Source of the DNA: Gnetum montanum
Taxonomy: Eukaryota > Streptophyta > Gnetopsida > Gnetales > Gnetaceae
Direction: 5' to 3'
Assembly (NCBI GenBank): GCA_015680685.1
Contig: MNCI01029688.1
Span: 423,229-487,228, forward strand
DNA: 64,000 bases
Positions 1-11,410 of the stretch are shown here, piece by piece. How positions within the stretch are numbered: the first letter of the stretch is position 1; every line of letters starts with the position of its first letter. Below the pieces are notes generated by a model. That model was not told where the DNA came from. It made no database searches and saw only the letters and a list, made by a program, of their open reading frames with translations. The position numbers were made by a program, and so were the translations under genes.

Positions 1-220
1 ACTGATGGTAGAGATTGACATGATCTGGCTGGGTTTTGGCTATTCCACATTTTCCAGATTGATTAAAGTCCAAGGAAAAAGCTTTTTTACCTCTATGGTG
101 GTGAGTCCATTTATGGCGAGACAACAGTTGATCTACAGGCATTAGTAGATTTTGCAGAAGTGCTAGGGTTTGTCGATCTTTGACGGTTTCTATTTTCATA
201 TGTTATCTAATCAAGACAAA

Positions 221-490
221 ATGGCGAACCTGAATATTTTCTTTGACCTCGAGATCGGTGGCACCCCTGCCAGGTGTGTTGTGATAGAGCTTTACAAGGA
301 CGTGGTTCCAAGGATGGTGGAGAACTTTCATGCACTGTGTACAGGTGAGAAGGGCACTAGTCGAAGTGGGAAGCCTCTACATTACAAGGGTTCCACCTTC
401 CACCATGTGATCCCTAGCTTCATGTGCCAGGGTGGTGAATTCACTCATGGAAATGGCATTGGTGATACTACAACTATGCAATGTGCCTGA
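221..490 (+). pseudogene. Truncated cyclophilin (peptidyl-prolyl isomerase) fragment
   Basis: About 80 residues from ATG 221 match the N-terminal half of a single-domain plant cyclophilin, a cytosolic peptidyl-prolyl cis-trans isomerase. Visible family blocks are [45 protein letters not shown] and [13 protein letters not shown]. The frame is open further upstream (from 170), but ATG 221 is where family similarity begins. After residue 84 (HGNGIGDTT) similarity stops and a TGA follows at 488; the second half, including the NGSQFFI block and the tryptophan-containing ligand pocket, is not found downstream. The catalytic Arg of FHRVIP is His here (CGY to CAY). This is a dead or captured fragment, not a working enzyme. 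A donor-like GTAAGT near 518 and an acceptor-like TTGCAG near 597 exist, but the spliced product does not restore cyclophilin. Confidence 0.85.
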
Positions 491-844
491 CAAAGATGAT
501 GGTGCCAAATAGTGGACGTAAGTGTGCACCTCTCTGGTGTTTCATGATAGGAGTAGCTACGATAGTGACAGCTCTTGTGGTTTCATGTTATTGCAGCAAC
601 AATTGGACCACATGTTGGATAAGCCAAAAGTCACTGATGTGTTCATCCAGGAGTGCTTCACATGACATCAACCTTGTGCTGAAAACGTGGCATTGCAACT
701 CCACTTATGCATTTGGCTATACTTACATACGTATATATTTATCCATCCATGTATGCCTCAATTCCATCGTTACTATTACTATTAGGATCAAAATAATAAT
801 TAAAAAAAATTTTAGAATATATGCATGGAATGTTTATTCAACAA

Positions 845-1050
845 TAGGACACTTGGCCACCATAGATTTTATACAAAGGCCACTTGTCAACTACAACCTC
901 TTTATCTCCACAATGGCCACGTGTCACCTAAATGGACCACTTGTCAACTACAACTTTTTTTTCTCCATGGTGACCACTTGGGAACTGAATGAAGACACTT
1001 GGCAACTAAATGAAGATACTTGGCAACTAAATAGGACACTTGTCAACTGC
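845..1050. repeat. Degenerate short tandem repeat, CACTTGKCAACTA core
   Basis: About eight imperfect copies of a core like ACCACTTGTCAACTA occur near 847, 877, 914, 933, 971, 993, 1015 and 1034, some followed by a T-rich TTTTTTTCTCCATGGTG spacer. Unit spacing varies from about 19 to 40 bp. It lies directly downstream of the cyclophilin fragment. No coding function is seen; the long open frame through it is a by-product of the repeat. Confidence 0.7.
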
Positions 1051-1099
1051 AGCTTTTTTATCTCTATGGTGGTTATAACCACCCAAAATTTTTGTAACT

Positions 1100-2570
1100 T
1101 ACCTAACTACCTATGAGACCCTGTAAAAGGGCTTCAAGGGTAGGAAGGGAAGAACACACCTGAGGTCTCACATCACACACTTTGGAGGACAAGGGGGGAA
1201 TAATACAACACACTTTGGAAGACTTGGGATCACACTTGAGCTCTCACTTGGAGACACACTTTGGCTCTAGGAAGAGCATTTGTAAAGAAGAAATCATGAA
1301 ATATTGCTTGTAAGATGATTGACTAAAGAAAAGATTTCAGCCTCTTTGCCATAGTCTTGTGAGTTATGCTTTTTTTTTGTCTAAATTTTTTAGCTAGTTG
1401 TTTAGATAGTATCATGCTTGGCAAGTAATTTTAGTATTTTTAGATTGCTCTTATTGTTCTTGTTGCATAATAGAAAATTTCTATTAAAATTTTTCCATAG
1501 AAGCGCTTGTGTTTGAAAGCCTTAAGATCATTTTAGTAGTAAATTTGGTTATTGTGCAACGTATAAGAACTTCTATTGAGATTGTTGTAAAAGAGCCTCT
1601 GCTTGTAGTCATGCTGTTGAACGATTCAATGGTTAAGAGGATTCAGAAAATCTTTGGTATTTTGATGGGACCAGAATAGCTTCTTTTATCTTTAAAGTTA
1701 ATCTCCGTGGTATTTCAATCAGAAATTGTCAAGTCTTTTGAAGGTTTTTTTGAATGCAATTGTTGACATCCATTATCTAGCAAAAATGGAGTCTCGTATG
1801 TGATAGTTTATGCAGCAGTTTTTGGTAGCATAGTAGGATTATCTTGAAGAAATTGCTTATTTGGGCCTTGGAAGTTTGAACAATTCATAGTTATTGAATT
1901 TGGGATACCTTTATTGCGAAGTGTTTACTTGTATCATTTTACCTTGTTTAAACACTTGAGGTCTTAACACAAATCTACTTTCTTTTCCTTTTCTGTCTAT
2001 TTCCATTGAATCTTGCTCTATTTCTAGTTTTCTTATGGAACTATCTCTTTCTCTAGGGAAAATTATAAGTAGATTCATAGAGTGGTACTCAAATTTTTTT
2101 GCAAAAATTTATTTGTTACAAGTTGGTATTATAAGTACCGCATAGACTAAGAAGTTAAACAAAATAGGAACTCTCAACAACTCATAGTACTTGGAAAAGT
2201 TGGCTGAATCTCTTTAAGATAAGTCATTTGTAGTTTCCACACAACACAATTGTTTCATTTTTTACAACCGCACACCGCAACAACACACACACATACTCAC
2301 ATTAACTACTGAGTCTATTTGTAGGTATCTAGGCCTTGGTGTTGCTAGAGACCAGCAAACACCTAAATCCTGTTCGAGGACACTCATTGGTGGTCGCATC
2401 CCAAACAGTTGCCAACAAAAAGGGAGGGTGTTACACTTGGTTGGCATTGTGTTGAATTTGATGAGTTAGTAGGTCCATGAGTGTTGTGGTTATACATGGG
2501 AATTATTGTAAAGAAATGGCATTTCTGAGATTATGTGGAGATCTACTAGCATTATCATTTTTATGTATGT
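1100..2570. other. Anonymous intergenic sequence, possible old LTR or leader
   Basis: No gene seen. The first part (1130-1500) has direct repeats of CACACTTTGGA/CACTTGGAG and a T-rich stretch as in retrotransposon U3/R regions. Near 2120 TTGGTATTATAAG weakly resembles an initiator-Met primer site (TGGTATCAGAGC), so 1100-2115 could be a decayed LTR. No matching second LTR was found in the window, so this remains a guess. Confidence 0.3.
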
Positions 2571-2631
2571 TCATAGTACAAGTGGCATTCTTTCATTGTT
2601 GTTGTGGTGTTGAACTTTCCTATGTGGCTGG

Positions 2632-4305
2632 CTAGGACATGTGATGGAGGAAAGTATGAGAATATTGTGGATATGATGAAGGATGATAGGTTTGAGGTGA
2701 TGATCCTTTAGAAGATGTTGTGGGTCGATGATATTCAAGAAAGTGGTGGTAGTGATTTGAGGTAGAACTAGCTGGGGAAACAAGTTGTTGAACATAGTAT
2801 CGAAATGGGTTCAACTGATAATAAGGGTAGTGTTGATTTGATGATGGCCTTTCCCACAACTGTGGGTTTTTCCACTATGGTTGAAGTAGTTTTGAGGCTG
2901 ATAAGGAGTCCCACTAGGATAGTACAATTGGTTGTAGGACTGTCTATAATTACCATGTGAGAAAGGTAATTTTGTAGGCATTTACTTTTGTACAAACTTG
3001 GTATTCAATACACAAGCCCAATACTCATGTAGATGTAACATGAATAGGAAATAGCCCTTCAGATGGTCATATATGTAAATTTCACATTCATCATCTACTT
3101 TTGTGGTTGAGTCTATAGTCTCTTCTTCTATAACCATTTTTCTTTTTTGTTGATAAGTGTTCCTAGTAATTTATTGGTTCTTTTTTCTCCTTTTTTTATG
3201 ATCACTTGATTCATTTTGCATTACTTTGTCCTATATAGTTTCTATACAAGTTGTAACTTTCTCATTCATCCATTTTGACATCTTATCTAATCTTGCTTTA
3301 GGCTTATTGATAGACTTTTGTATTGACAAGGTTTGTTGTGAAATCACCTCATTGAAAGCTATCTCTTTTGCCTTATCATAGAGATGAAACCTCTTATTTT
3401 GAATAGTTGGATCCCAATTATTTTCCTCTAAATTCTCTTGTTTACATAACTCTCCTTCTTCTTTTTCCATCTATTCGTTTAGCCTTTTTATCTGATGGGA
3501 TTTTAATTCATATAATTGACCTTGGGCATAAATCCCAAGGATCTCTCTAGTTTGACTATGAAGCCCATTTATGGTGTGTAAAAGTTGCACTTCCTTAGAG
3601 AAACCATGGCTTGGACATATATATAGTAGAGAATAGTATCTATCTAGGGCCATATCAAAGTTCATGTTGTTCTTTTTTTCCATCCTTATATTCATTTCCT
3701 TAGGTTCAACACCCTCACATAGGTTTGGTATTTCTTGTTGAAAAGTTCCAACATTGTGGACCACAAATGGATTGAATTTTCTTTCAAAAATCTATACCAC
3801 ACTTTGGCTTTGTTCATTAGTGTTTTAGGAAAGAGCTTAAGCTTTTTCCACCTACTTTCAATGTTCTATAAGATGCAAGCATCATGGAAGGCTTGTAAAT
3901 GATGTTGTGTGTTAGAATTATAGTTTCTTACAAATTTAGGGATGCATTTCATATCAAGCCTTTGATGTAACTTTCCTTGTGATGCTTGTAGGGTATTTTA
4001 ACTACCTCTATGATTTGCATCATTCTCTTAGTGCTCAACAAGGGTTCACCATCATTAAACATGCCATGGTGAAAATTTCTATTTCTATGTCTAATTGTGA
4101 TGATATTTTCCATGTGCATTTTGATGTCTTTGATTTTTCCCTTGGTTTTGATTTCTATTATTATTTCAACCCCATAGTGGAGCCTTATCTCTATACCTAT
4201 GTTCATCTTTGTCAGAACTAGACATTGAAGAGGAAGAGGAAGATGAGGAATTGGAAGAATCACCATGGCTTCTATAGTTCTCCCCATGATCTCTTGATTT
4301 ATCAT
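2632..4305 (-). pseudogene. Element E gag remnant
   Basis: Broken minus-strand frames at 3949-4305, 3471-3764 and 3231-3470 carry the low-complexity and capsid-region features seen at the equivalent place in element N: a stretch reading HTINGLHSQTREILGIYAQG in E matches a reading like HDLMDGLRHETWRILGMYAQG on the minus strand of N near 27660-27740. A Gln/Pro/Tyr-rich tail lies at 2632-2860, equivalent to N near 26900-27170. Gag would form the particle shell. Several stops and frameshifts make it non-functional. No zinc knuckle was recognised. Confidence 0.65.
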
Positions 4306-4640
4306 TTTTAGATTTTGAGGAGGTCCTAGGCCTTGAGGCCTTTCTTGATCTAGGACTTACTTTATCTCCTCTAGAATTTTTTTCCTTAGGTGAATGTAGT
4401 CCTTAAGTGTAGTCATGGTGGTCATGAACATATGAAACCCTTACATGAAGTTGGTCACTTCAATTTTCTTCAATATATATCTCATTAGTTCTCTTTCATA
4501 CAATGCATTATCGCCTCCATGTAAAAGAGACATTGTTTTTTGTTAATGATGTGTGTAACTTAGTATTTACTAAAAGATAAATCATTAATGCATTTATAGT
4601 GAATGTGTATAATAGAACTAATCTAGATAACTAGCACCAT

Positions 4641-4657
4641 CCCTAGCAATGGTGCCA
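4641..4657 (-). promoter_or_regulatory. Primer-binding site of element E
   Basis: On the minus strand TGGCACCATTGCTAGGG follows the LTR end after one base. It is a decayed form of the TGGCGCCGTTGCCGGGGA site common in plant Athila-type elements. Confidence 0.7.
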
Positions 4658-4658
4658 A

Positions 4659-5544
4659 TGATGAGTGGCAAGGTACCTGTACACTCAACCATATGAATCA
4701 CAAGCATTCACACATGATCTGGTAGAATTACATGGATTGGACTAGTTTTGGCATCTATATCGTTATGCCTTGATCATAGTTTGTTGTCTTTTCAATTAGA
4801 ATAGTGGTAGCTTTGTCACATATGATTTAGTCAAAAGTGAGGCATATGATTCTTGATGTTGTTTTGGCCTTATGCTACTCCTAATGATAATAAGAAAATC
4901 AATGATTTAAACTAATTACCAATGTAAAGTAAATTCTAAACTAGCCAACGTGTGAAGAATATCTATTCCTAATCTTCCTTACACACCTTGGAGTTTGTGT
5001 AGTTATCACTGGGATTACCAAGCATACCATTACTAGATGTATCAAATGATAACATTATTAGGTTATCAAGTAATTACACTTAAGTTCTTATGATTAGTTG
5101 CATTCATTCGACTTAATGATAGAAAATAGTAAAGAGAAATAAATGATAAATGTTAACTAAAGAAAACATTAAGCATTTAAGTAATTAAAAACAATAATAA
5201 AACTAAGTGGATGCTACAATGATGGAAGTAATCTCGATCTTTATTGTCAAATGTGTAACATGTCCAAGTATGTCACACTTGAATAGGATGTCATACACTC
5301 ACTTAACATCACACTACAGGCATGCAATGGAAACAAACTAATAGAATTTAAACTACTTCTACAACTATATTCTTACTTCTCTTCCTATAAACCATGCACC
5401 CAAATGTGATAGTTATAGGCTAGCATGGAAGAGGAAATATCGGGTCTCTAACATTGGAGGTTGTACCTTGATATATGATGCTCGATAATGTGGCTTTGAT
5501 GTTGGCTATCTAGTATCAAATCCCTACAAAAAAATGACTCATCA
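4659..5544 (-). repeat. Element E 5' LTR (886 bp)
   Basis: Begins TGATGA and ends CATCA-complementary as TG...CA on the minus strand. The left 800 bases follow the N LTR closely (GGTACC..TACACTCAACCATA, AAGCATT..ACACATGATCTGGT, a long A/T-rich AATAAAATAA-type zone), but it lacks the palindromic CTCTAATAATTAGAG array of the N LTR. Confidence 0.7.
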
Positions 5545-5559
5545 ATAGTGTACAACCTA

Positions 5560-6060
5560 AGATAGCCATAACATAAACATAAACTATGGTGTATCAAAAT
5601 AATTAAAGCATAGAAAATAAAGTTCTTACCTATCTTAGATCTAACTTATTGCAGCAAATCAATGATATCCTTAACCATCCTATGGATGAACTCCACCTTA
5701 TTTGAGGCCTCTACCCATGGTTTTGCATGAAACATAGGGACAAGGGCTTGCACTAGTGGCTTAGAAACTACTATAAGCATAAAAATCATTGAATGGTTAG
5801 GACAAAAACCAAAGTTAAGATGATAGGATATAATAAGAAGCATTAAGACATGGGCATATTTGACTCCTCCTCCTGTTCCTCTAGGATGATAATGGGGGAT
5901 GTACCTAGTACTTCCTAATTGAATAAGGTGTCTAAATCAACATTGGCGAACCCTTTAGCCTCATGCTGCTATAAGAGTGCCTCCTTTGCATGCTTTTGTT
6001 CCTCCTTAGTTGTAATATATGCATGTCTCTATGCTTCCTCCTTCTCAACAAATTGGGCTA
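5560..6060 (-). pseudogene. Element A antisense gene, fragment
   Basis: A minus-strand frame at 5646-5843 ends NKVEFIHRMVKDIIDLLQ, which aligns with NKFSFMKGMVDDMIDCLR in the antisense gene of element C (near 22010-22060). In both, a short AT-rich tail ending AGATAG is followed by a donor-like GT (GTAAGAAC in A, GTGTGTTC in C) at the same place, indicating a shared intron. The E insertion point lies within that intron. Function unknown. Confidence 0.6.
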
Positions 6061-6239
6061 TCATGTCTTAATAGTTGTTTACAATCATAGATCATTAAAA
6101 ATCTATTAGTACAAGAGATCATAATATAGTCATGAAACCTTAAAACATAGAATAGCCAAAACTTAAGGAGGCCAATATAGTCATGTTAACTTGTCCTTGT
6201 AGTATATGTAGTAGTGATACATGTTGATTTTGATAATAT

Positions 6240-7206
6240 TTAGGTCATATCCCAATTAGTAGTTCCTACCAACCTTAAGGAGCTTTAGAGATTGCAAGGA
6301 AAATTACAATTTATTTGTAGATTTATCACTAGGCCTATTTATAAGTTATAGCCCATGCAATACTTGCATAAGAAAGAAGTTCACTATGAGTGGATAGCTC
6401 AATGCCAATAGACCTTTAAAAACCTTAAGCAATAGTTGGAAAAACTACTGACGGTCTATCCCCTATAGGAGGGTAAACAATTTTACATCTACCTTGTCAT
6501 CTTTGACATGCCCATTGCCTCTCTACATTATTAGAAACATTATAATGGTGTAGAGATGCTATTATACTACCTTACCCGTGCATTAGTTTCGATGAGACCT
6601 AATACACTAAAGTGAAGAAGTATTGTCTAGCACTAGTCTTCTCGTTGAAGAAGTCAAGACATTACCTCTTCAAAAGCCAAGTTAACATCATTTGCAAGGA
6701 TAAGGTTCTTAGAGCCATAATGACCAAAATCTATGAAAGTAGCTGTATAGCTTGATGGAAAGCCATGACCATAGAGTTTGACCTTTATTATGTCTCTCAA
6801 TCCTCAACTAAAGGTCAAGCTATAGCCATAAAACTAATAGTTTTACCTATTAATGACCAAGTAGCCATAGATCCTAAGTTCGTTAATGAGCATGTTAACA
6901 TTCTTAGCCAAGTGCTCAAGGGTTATGAGCTAGTCATGCACTTTGATGGAGCTTCAATTGCCGATGGGTCCATTTTTGTTACCATCATTACATTCCCATC
7001 TAGTGAAATCCAACCTTCCAACTATCATTTTGTGTTTTCATGCACCAATAACATAGCAAAGTACAAGAGTTTTATCAAAGGAATAATGGTAGATCATGAT
7101 CTAGAAATTAATCTCTCAATGATTAAAGGTGATTCACAACTTTTTGTTAACCAAGTAACTAAGGTCTTGCATGTAAAGCCAAATACTTACAACCTTACTA
7201 TGACCT
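6240..7206 (+). pseudogene. Element A RT tail and dual RNase H
   Basis: Translating with stops ignored, 6240-6470 gives the RT/RNase H linker (NLKEL.GLQGKLQFIC..., KKEVHYEWIAQCQ.TFKNLK). 6480-6760 covers the first, retroviral-type RNase H in decayed form. The open frame at 6765-7206 holds a second RNase H: MHFDGASIADGS (first Asp), TNNIAKYKSFIKGIM where family members have AEY (Glu to Lys here) and IKGDSQLFVNQV (Asp). Two successive RNase H domains, the second of the archaeal-like type, are known for the Tat lineage. Several stops, mostly TAG/TAA at expected Gln or Trp, break the frame. Confidence 0.75.
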
Positions 7207-7329
7207 AGGGAAGTATTTGTTACAATAGTTAATAGATGTTGATATCTGGCACATAACCCAAAACAAGAACTCCATAGCCAATTCCATCACAATTCTATCC
7301 CTTAGTGTAAGGCTAGATGTTTTTCGTAG

Positions 7330-8628
7330 TTGCTCACCTTAACCATGGATTATTCTATTCGCATCACACAGAACACTAAGGATACCTTTGTGGTTGTCAT
7401 TCATATTGCTCTAGCTAGGAAATGGTATGATGATATCAAATTCTATCTTATGCATGATGAGTCCTCAAGAGGCCTAAATACTATTCCAAAGGACATTGTA
7501 TGCAAGCAATCAAAGTAGTATGTCATTGTGGGTGATAACACATTATGTCAATGATCCTACAATGGCATACTACTAAAGTTCTTAGGTAAAACTAAAGTCA
7601 GATGATTCCTAGAGTAGGTTCATGAGGGTGTTTGTGGGAAACATATAGGACCTAGAGCCATGATTACTAATATGGAAAGTGACTACATGTAGAAGGTTAA
7701 GTGATTTGAGACATGCCAATGGCATAGTAACTTGATACATGTGTCATTGACTGAGTTGCACACAACTCAACTCACTTGGCCATTTCAACAATGGAGGTTC
7801 ATTGGACCTATGATGCCTTAGTCTTTTACAAGGAATAACTTGATCATCGCCATAACCAAATACTTTACCAAGTGGGTTGAGGCTATTCCCCTAAGGAATA
7901 CTACATCTAGCCAAGTCTACAAGTTTATCCTAGGTAACATTTTAGCCCATTTTAGGATACCCATGACCATAGTTAAAGATAGTGAACCATAATTTAGCAT
8001 CCAAAGAATGAAATATTTCTATCATAGCCTAGGAATTAAGCATTATTTTTTATTATCTTATCACCCTCAAGCCAATGGAGAAGCAGAAGCAAGAAACAAG
8101 GCCATCAACAACTTACTCAAGAAGATGCTTAATAATAGCTAGCACAAATGGCATGAGAAGCTTATCCATGCACTTTGGCCCTATAAAATAATCTATTGTA
8201 TGGAAATAGGTGTAACCCCTTATAGCCTAGTTTATGATTCTAAAGCTATTTTTCCTCTTAAATTACACATGCAATCACTTTGAGTAGCTTTGACCAATTT
8301 CATCAATGATGAGTAGAACAAGAAGTTGTAGATAGTGGTCATAGACTTAGTGGAGGAGCAATATATGAAAGTGCTTGATCACATTGAACACTATTAAGAG
8401 AGGTAAAAGTAGAAACACCACAATAACTTGATTAATTTTAAGATCAAGGAGGGCTACCTACTCCTCAAAGTCATCTCTGAACATGTAGATAAATTCTTAC
8501 CCAACTGGAAAGTCCCCTTCCTTGTTACTAGAGCCTATGGTAATGGAGCATTCAAGATGGCCAACATGAATGGGAATGAGTTGGTCTCTCTCGTTAATCT
8601 TTCCTATTGGAAGCCATATTACATGTAG
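7330..8628 (+). pseudogene. Element A integrase
   Basis: Conceptual translation shows the zinc-finger region (VHEGVCGKHIGPRAM... FETCQWHSN), a core with WPFQQWRFIGPM, the second Asp in IVKDSEP.F and the Glu motif in HPQANGEAEARNKAINNLL, then a C-terminal segment PNWKVPFLVTRAYGNGAFKM of the GPY/F type, ending SYWKPYYM at 8626. It would insert the cDNA copy into the genome. No chromodomain follows, as expected for Tat. At least ten in-frame stops make it dead, yet all major blocks remain, so A preserves the most complete integrase of its family here. Confidence 0.8.
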
Positions 8629-8685
8629 CCAATGATCATCAACAAGAAAAATTGCTTACAATGGCCTTCCATTGCCTAAAACTAG

Positions 8686-8815
8686 TGACACAGCCTATCG
8701 AGGTCTTAAACCAAAACCTTGGTCCACCACAACCTTAAATTGGTATCATAGCCTATGAAGGGCTTAAACTAGTACCATGATCCATCATGATCTTAAACTA
8801 GCAAACATGGTGACT
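8686..8815 (+). repeat. CTTAAACTAGC minisatellite, element A, after integrase
   Basis: Four degenerate 31-33 bp units, each around TAKCCYATSRWGGYCTTAAACTAG. The same unit occurs at module boundaries of B and C. Confidence 0.75.
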
Positions 8816-9719
8816 TGGTAGCTTAGTTTATCATTTCATGTGACTTTTATGCATTGTAGCATTATAACATGTTCTGTTTATTTAGTTTTCTTACCCTCTT
8901 GAAATTGTATTTGTAGGATGAAGCTTAGAACCATCACAAAGATGTAACTCATTATGGAAGAAAGTTACCACATTATCTCAATGTGCAAGATTTGGTGACT
9001 TTGTCCTATTATGTTAAGAGTGTTTGTACCTTTTCCCTCCCTTTATTATCACTCCTTGAGCCCATCCATGAAACCTCATGATAACCTTCCTTACTATGAA
9101 TAACAATGCTAACAAATATTTAACATTCATGGACCATATCCATATCTTCATCATGCTCCATATTCAAGTCCACTTGAATGTAACATAGCTCATTCAGTGG
9201 GAACTCACTAAGTCCATCAAACATAACACATATTAATTGATGGGATGGCCACCAAGTCCATTAAGTGTAATGCAACTCACTCAATGGGAAAACCATGTGA
9301 AACTAGCCTTGGAAATGAGACCCAAGGAAGGTATCACCCAACAAAAAAATGTGGGAAAGAAAACTCTAAAGAAGCCAAATGGAAAATGAAGCCTCATAGC
9401 CCAATGGCCAAAATAACCTTGGAACTAAGTGATTGGATTCTCAAACACATTTTTTGGTCACCAACACTTTAAAACATGTTAATACCATGCTATAGCAACG
9501 ATCTCAACACTTGGAATGCATTTTTAGCCCTCATAACCATTTCGTTGTGACCTTAACATTATTATCTCTTCATCATGGTCTTTTCCATCATCAAAAGCAC
9601 TCTTTAACATGGTTTAACATAACTAGATTAAGTAAAAAGAAGGAACATCGGTGGTTGACCTGAAATGATGTTTTTTGTTCTTTGTTTGCACCTCTTAGGT
9701 CAATACTTTAAATACAAAC

Positions 9720-9730
9720 AGAGAGGGGCC
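9720..9730 (+). promoter_or_regulatory. Polypurine tract of element A
   Basis: AGAGAGGGGCC immediately before the 3' LTR; the same tract in C is AAAGAGGGGCC and in B AAAGAGGGA. It primes plus-strand DNA synthesis. Confidence 0.75.
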
Positions 9731-9732
9731 AT

Positions 9733-11007
9733 TAAAACACCATGAAGATATGCATGTTATAACCAATTTTTACCATGTAGCCTTTAGCCCATGAAATCTA
9801 AGGAAAAAAAGCATTATAAATGTAAAGATTATAATCTAGAAGGGGAAATCTCACATGCTTCATACTTTTGAGGCTAAAAAATGCCTCATAAGTGGTCAAG
9901 GCCTCATTCCTCAAGTGAATATAGTTACCTAGTGTCTATATTTTGGCTNNNNNNNNNNNNNNNNNNNNNNNNNNNNNNNNNNNNNNNNNNNNNNNNNNNN
10001 NNNNNNNNNNTGGAGACTACATGCACAACATGGAAACCTTTTCCCCTTAGCATGGAGGCTTCACCCCTAGCATGAAAATTTCATGCCCCTAGTCTAGGAG
10101 TAACATGAGCAAGCTTTTTTCACTTCAATGATCTAAAAGTTGACCAACCACACCCACAAGGATGGTAGGAGGCTTAGCATGGATGATCTACCTTTAGTGT
10201 AAAAGGTGTTCCCCACATTACTATTTATAGTAAATAGAATGGCCATGGGGGTTTAGCACTTACTATATATAGTAAGCCCTCAAATTTGGGCATCCATCTC
10301 ACTTGTACAAGGTACAAATTTGCAGCTAGTTTGTAGCAAAAATCATGGTCCAAAACCCCAACACCACTTTTAGGTTTCCCTCTTTTGCATTTTCAAGAAC
10401 ATTACAATTTTGGCTTTGAAGAGCTCTTGAAATCTTGTAGAAATGTAGCCTCTTGGAGACTCCCAATGTGCTACCCTTGCAACCTTGTTACAACCTTTGC
10501 TACCCCCTTGAGACTTGTGAATTTTTGGTTTCAATGATACATTTCTGGGATTCCCAAACCATAGCATGGAGCGATCCAATAGGAAAATTTCTCACTCTTC
10601 TCACCCCCTAGCAATGACCCAAGTTCATCATCATCAAGAGTGGCTGAGCATTTAGATCATGAAGCAAATCACATGGGCTTCAATGGGCTCTAAATTCCTA
10701 TCCTAGTGAACCACATTTCTCTCTCTCATGGGAAACTCTTATACACATCCCTGAATTTATTCTCATTTTGTTTAAATAAAGTTTCAAAATTTTAGTTTGT
10801 GTGCAATATATTTTGCTTTTGATTTCTAGGATTTGTATTCTATTTGCATGATTTTTTATTTTTATTATTTTGCATTCTGTAAGTCCTTGGGTGATATACC
10901 AGACCATTCAAGGCACCTTGAATTTCATTTTTCAAAGGCCCTAGGAAATTGGGGTTGAGGTTACTATGCCAAATCTCTCAATTTTCTAGCAATTGATTTT
11001 TCCAATA
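9733..11007 (+). repeat. Element A 3' LTR (with assembly gap)
   Basis: Starts TAAAACACC where B and C start TGAAA, that is TG decayed to TA. Shares with the B LTR the block AAATCTCACATG.TTCATACTTTTG and CTCATAAGTG.TCAA, and a 3' part with ATTTTGTTTAAATAAAG and GACCATTCAAGGCACC. Ends CCAATA, as B ends GCAATA (probably from ACA). An AATAAA-like polyadenylation signal lies near 10774. Confidence 0.75.
9949..10010. other. Assembly gap (62 N)
   Basis: A run of 62 undetermined bases inside the element A LTR. A further single N is at 63197. Confidence 1.
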
Positions 11008-11126
11008 GCAACAAGAGCCTTAGTGTGTGAAACTGATTGAATAGTTTTTTACTATCATTCACATGATTGATCTTAGAGAAACCAAACATCAACGTAACAT
11101 TATTACAAATATAACTAGTTCTAGGC

Positions 11127-11410
11127 CACATGCTAGGCTTGAGGAAGACCCAATACTAAATTTTGAAAATGATGCAAATGAAATTAATGGACGGCTATAC
11201 ACTAGGCTTAAAGAAAACCCAAATTTTTTTAAAAAATTTAAACATAGCAACATTGGTTGCAAATTACATGCTAGGTTTTGAGAAGGTCCAAAAAAACCTT
11301 TAAAAACTAGACAAACCAAGTTTGATGGTAGGCAACATGCTAGGTTTTGAGAAAACTTAACATAAACTTAAAGGTTACAAGACACATGCTAGGTTTTGGA
11401 AGAAGCCCAA
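11127..11410. repeat. Spaced repeat CACATGCTAGGTTTTGAGAAG
   Basis: Five copies of a motif close to ACATGCTAGGYTTKRRGAAG start near 11127, 11195, 11266, 11334 and 11382, mostly about 70 bp apart, with A-rich spacers. It lies in the flank between elements A and B. No protein is evident. Confidence 0.65.

Larger units (their letters stand above)
2570..5544 (-). mobile_element. Element E: truncated Athila-like Ty3/gypsy retrotransposon
   Basis: Reading on the minus strand: a 5' LTR (5544 to 4659), a primer-binding site next to it, then gag remnants running to about 2570, where similarity to element N ends. LTR start (TGATGAGTCA on the minus strand), PBS and gag all match element N at 22130-30200, so E is the same family. 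Protease, RT, integrase and the 3' LTR are missing. Its right edge falls in an intron of the antisense gene of element A: A sequence resumes at 5545. The five bases after the LTR (ATAGT) would be one copy of the target duplication; the partner is lost with the other end. Confidence 0.75.
5545..11007 (+). mobile_element. Element A: 5'-truncated Tat-like Ty3/gypsy retrotransposon
   Basis: Order on the plus strand: antisense-gene piece (minus strand, 5560-6060), RT tail and RNase H (6240-7206), integrase (about 7330-8628), minisatellite (8686-8815), polypurine tract (9720-9730), 3' LTR (9733-11007). It is the same family as element B (60900-64000), sharing wording of the RNase H region, the zone before the PPT and the LTR start. 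Gag, protease and most of RT are absent from the visible copy; element E abuts its left edge. Five bases after the LTR are GCAAC. Confidence 0.8.

Noticed and set aside
481-1116. 211-codon open frame after the cyclophilin fragment
   Set aside because: Runs through the tandem repeat, low-complexity composition, no family similarity; openness follows the repeat sequence.
1100-2130. Possible stand-alone LTR with initiator-Met-like PBS
   Set aside because: PBS match is weak (about 7 of 12 bases), no partner LTR and no adjacent coding region in the window.
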